Positions 62,911 to 64,000 of a stretch of DNA of 64,000 bases are shown piece by piece; the first letter of the stretch is position 1; the number at the start of each line of letters is the position of its first letter. Made by a program: the position numbers and the translations under genes. The notes below the pieces were generated by a model. That model was not told where the DNA came from. It did no database searches and was given only the letters and a program-made list of their open reading frames with translations. Origin of the DNA: Aneurinibacillus tyrosinisolvens (GTDB lineage Bacteria; Bacillota; Bacilli; Aneurinibacillales; Aneurinibacillaceae); contig NZ_BBWZ01000002.1 of the NCBI RefSeq assembly GCF_001015055.1, positions 1 through 64,000 on the forward strand, in the 5' to 3' direction.

Positions 62911-63654
62911 ATGAACCCAATTTTAGACGTACAGGATATGACCGGTGGATATCAGAAGAATAGGCCAATTATTCACGACATTACATTCAGTGTCCGCCCT
63001 CGCGAAATGGTTGGCCTCATCGGGCTGAACGGAGCAGGGAAAAGTACAACAATCAAGCATATTCTGGGACTGCTGCAGCCTGTCCGGGGTACGGTCTCTA
63101 TCAACGGCAATACACTGGAGAAGGCGCCTGAAGCGTACCGTGCTTCGTATACGTATGTACCGGAAACCCCGCTTGCCTACGATGATTTAACGCTCTGGGA
63201 GCACCTGGAGATGACGGCGATGGCGTATGGGCTGGGCCGGGAGACGTTTGAGGAGCGGGTACATCCGCTGCTTGATGAATTTAACATGAAAGACAAAGTG
63301 AAAATGTTCCCGCACCACATGTCGAAAGGGATGCGGCAGAAAATGATGATCATGAACGCTTTCCTTGTGCGCCCGTCCCTTTATATGATTGATGAACCTT
63401 TTGTCGGGCTTGACCCGATTGGAATCCGCTCTCTCCTGGAACTGATGGTCAAGATGAAAGAGACAGGGGCCGGCATTCTAATGAGTTCCCATATTTTATC
63501 GACGGTCGAGCGGTATTGCGATCGGTTCGTTATCCTGCACAACGGCCGCATTCGCGCGGCGGGAACGCTCGATGAAATTCGCGCGCAGGCGGGCATGCCC
63601 GGCGTACCGCTTGATGATGTATTTTATGAACTAACAAGGGACGACAGCCGATGA
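62911..63654 (+). CDS. ecsA: ABC transporter ATP-binding protein EcsA
   Basis: 247 residues. Walker A GLNGAGKST (near 40), Q-loop region TYVPETPLAYDDLT, signature HMSKGMRQKMM (near 137, LSGGQ-like but degenerate as in EcsA), Walker B LYMIDEPFVGLDP (near 158) and switch SSHIL (near 192). Followed by EcsB with an ATGA overlap, as in B. subtilis, where EcsAB influences secretion and regulated proteolysis. ATG 62911 follows GGAG. Confidence 0.9.
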   Translation: MNPILDVQDMTGGYQKNRPIIHDITFSVRPREMVGLIGLNGAGKSTTIKHILGLLQPVRGTVSINGNTLEKAPEAYRASYTYVPETPLAYDDLTLWEHLEMTAMAYGLGRETFEERVHPLLDEFNMKDKVKMFPHHMSKGMRQKMMIMNAFLVRPSLYMIDEPFVGLDPIGIRSLLELMVKMKETGAGILMSSHILSTVERYCDRFVILHNGRIRAAGTLDEIRAQAGMPGVPLDDVFYELTRDDSR

Positions 63655-64000
63655 TGAACATCGAACAGCTTTGGAAGAAGAGGGCGGCCCATTTTTGGGT
63701 CGAATGCCTTCGTTACTCCCGCTATATAGGGAACAGTGGAACGGTTACCTTCCTTGTCTTTGCCTTCATTGTCGGGGCATATTACTACGGCCAGATGCTG
63801 CACAGGCTGCCCACAAGCTACCCTGTGGAATGGGGAATCGCTGTCCTTTTCTCGCTCCTTCTAACGGTGAGCCCTGTGCGCACGTTCCTCAGGGAAGCTG
63901 ACCTTGTCTTTCTCCTGCCGGTGGAATGGAGAATGCACCGGTATTTCAGGTCTTCGATTGCTTACAGCTTTCTTTTGCAGGGGCTCTATATTTTCATTGT
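63651..64000 (+). CDS. ecsB: ABC transporter membrane protein EcsB, partial
   Basis: Opens with ATGATGAAC overlapping the ecsA stop; 116 codons are in the window and the frame is open at the edge. IEQLWKKRAAHFWVECLRYSRYIGNSG, then hydrophobic segments (TFLVFAFIVGAYYYG; IAVLFSLLLTVSPV) and LREADLVFLLPVEWRMHRYF match EcsB. The full protein should be about 400 residues. Confidence 0.9.
   Translation, partial: MMNIEQLWKKRAAHFWVECLRYSRYIGNSGTVTFLVFAFIVGAYYYGQMLHRLPTSYPVEWGIAVLFSLLLTVSPVRTFLREADLVFLLPVEWRMHRYFRSSIAYSFLLQGLYIFI

Noticed and set aside
1..64000. tRNA or rRNA genes
   Set aside because: None seen on either strand on reading; no CCA-ended cloverleaf or rRNA core sequence noticed.

Overview
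The window is a chromosomal segment from a Gram-positive, endospore-former-type Bacillales bacterium. I think of the Aneurinibacillus/Brevibacillus/Paenibacillus side of the order, but this is inference from gene content, not a search. The evidence is roc-type arginine catabolism genes behind sigma-54 promoters, a PyrR attenuator, an Fnr-type box, KipI/KipA-type 5-oxoprolinase genes, S-layer (SLH) proteins, the ecsAB pair, strong AGGAGG-like ribosome sites, frequent GTG/TTG starts and CRISPR repeats ending in ATTGAAAC. Most of the window is ordinary moderate-GC core sequence. AT-richer islands (DUF3231/esterase about 7.6-10.3 kb, helicase pair about 17.3-19.6 kb, Fic/CRISPR about 51-53.3 kb) look acquired.

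Layout. 0-1.3 kb: inverted repeats and a frameshifted CcoG/NapH-like membrane protein. 1.5-7.3 kb: glnS, then a divergent arginine regulon (rocF-rocG leftward, a RocE-like permease rightward), each arm with a sigma-54 promoter. 7.4-11.7 kb: a decayed esterase relic, a DUF3231 protein, an intact erythromycin-esterase-family gene, a cytochrome P450. 11.8-14.9 kb: codBA behind a PyrR-type attenuator. 15-20.2 kb: enoyl-CoA hydratase (frameshifted), an APH-like kinase with an HTH regulator, a two-gene SF2 helicase module, a TetR regulator. 20.3-32.9 kb: pepF, alpha/beta hydrolase, secreted 5'-nucleotidase, RNase Z, a MalT-like LuxR regulator, hcp with an Fnr box, plsC, a HAD hydrolase, a thioredoxin/NHL relic, ybaK. 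33.2-39.6 kb: an N-terminally truncated AlbA/HATPase regulator with heptapeptide repeats, a DsbA/FrnE gene with an in-frame UGA, rluF, CYTH and HesB-like proteins, a GH18 relic, polysaccharide deacetylase. 39.8-45.5 kb: a 5-oxoproline operon (iclR-type regulator, pxpB, pxpC, pxpA, DUF969, DUF979, pcp). 45.6-51 kb: MFS transporter, DUF423, YihY, RlmI-like methyltransferase, nitronate monooxygenase. 51-53.3 kb: two CRISPR arrays with paralogous leaders flanking a Fic gene, with no cas genes in view. 53.5-64 kb: a structured repeat, odhAB, a DPBB protein, an EamA transporter with a structured leader, SLH and DUF4855 proteins, ecsA and partial ecsB.

Main points for a second look. (1) The DsbA/FrnE gene reads in frame through a UGA exactly where the first Cys of its CPFC active site belongs, and a 7-bp hairpin with an AGUU loop lies where a bacterial SECIS would be: either a selenoprotein or a nonsense mutation. 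(2) Two extragenic elements of about 220 bp (47.4 and 53.5 kb) share a conserved hairpin loop inside stems that differ by compensatory changes; a third partial copy is at about 0.2 kb. (3) Five otherwise conserved genes each carry one 1-nt indel, all in short homopolymers, which looks more like sequencing error than pseudogenisation. (4) Three genuinely decayed relics (esterase, thioredoxin-NHL, GH18) show that real gene decay also occurs.
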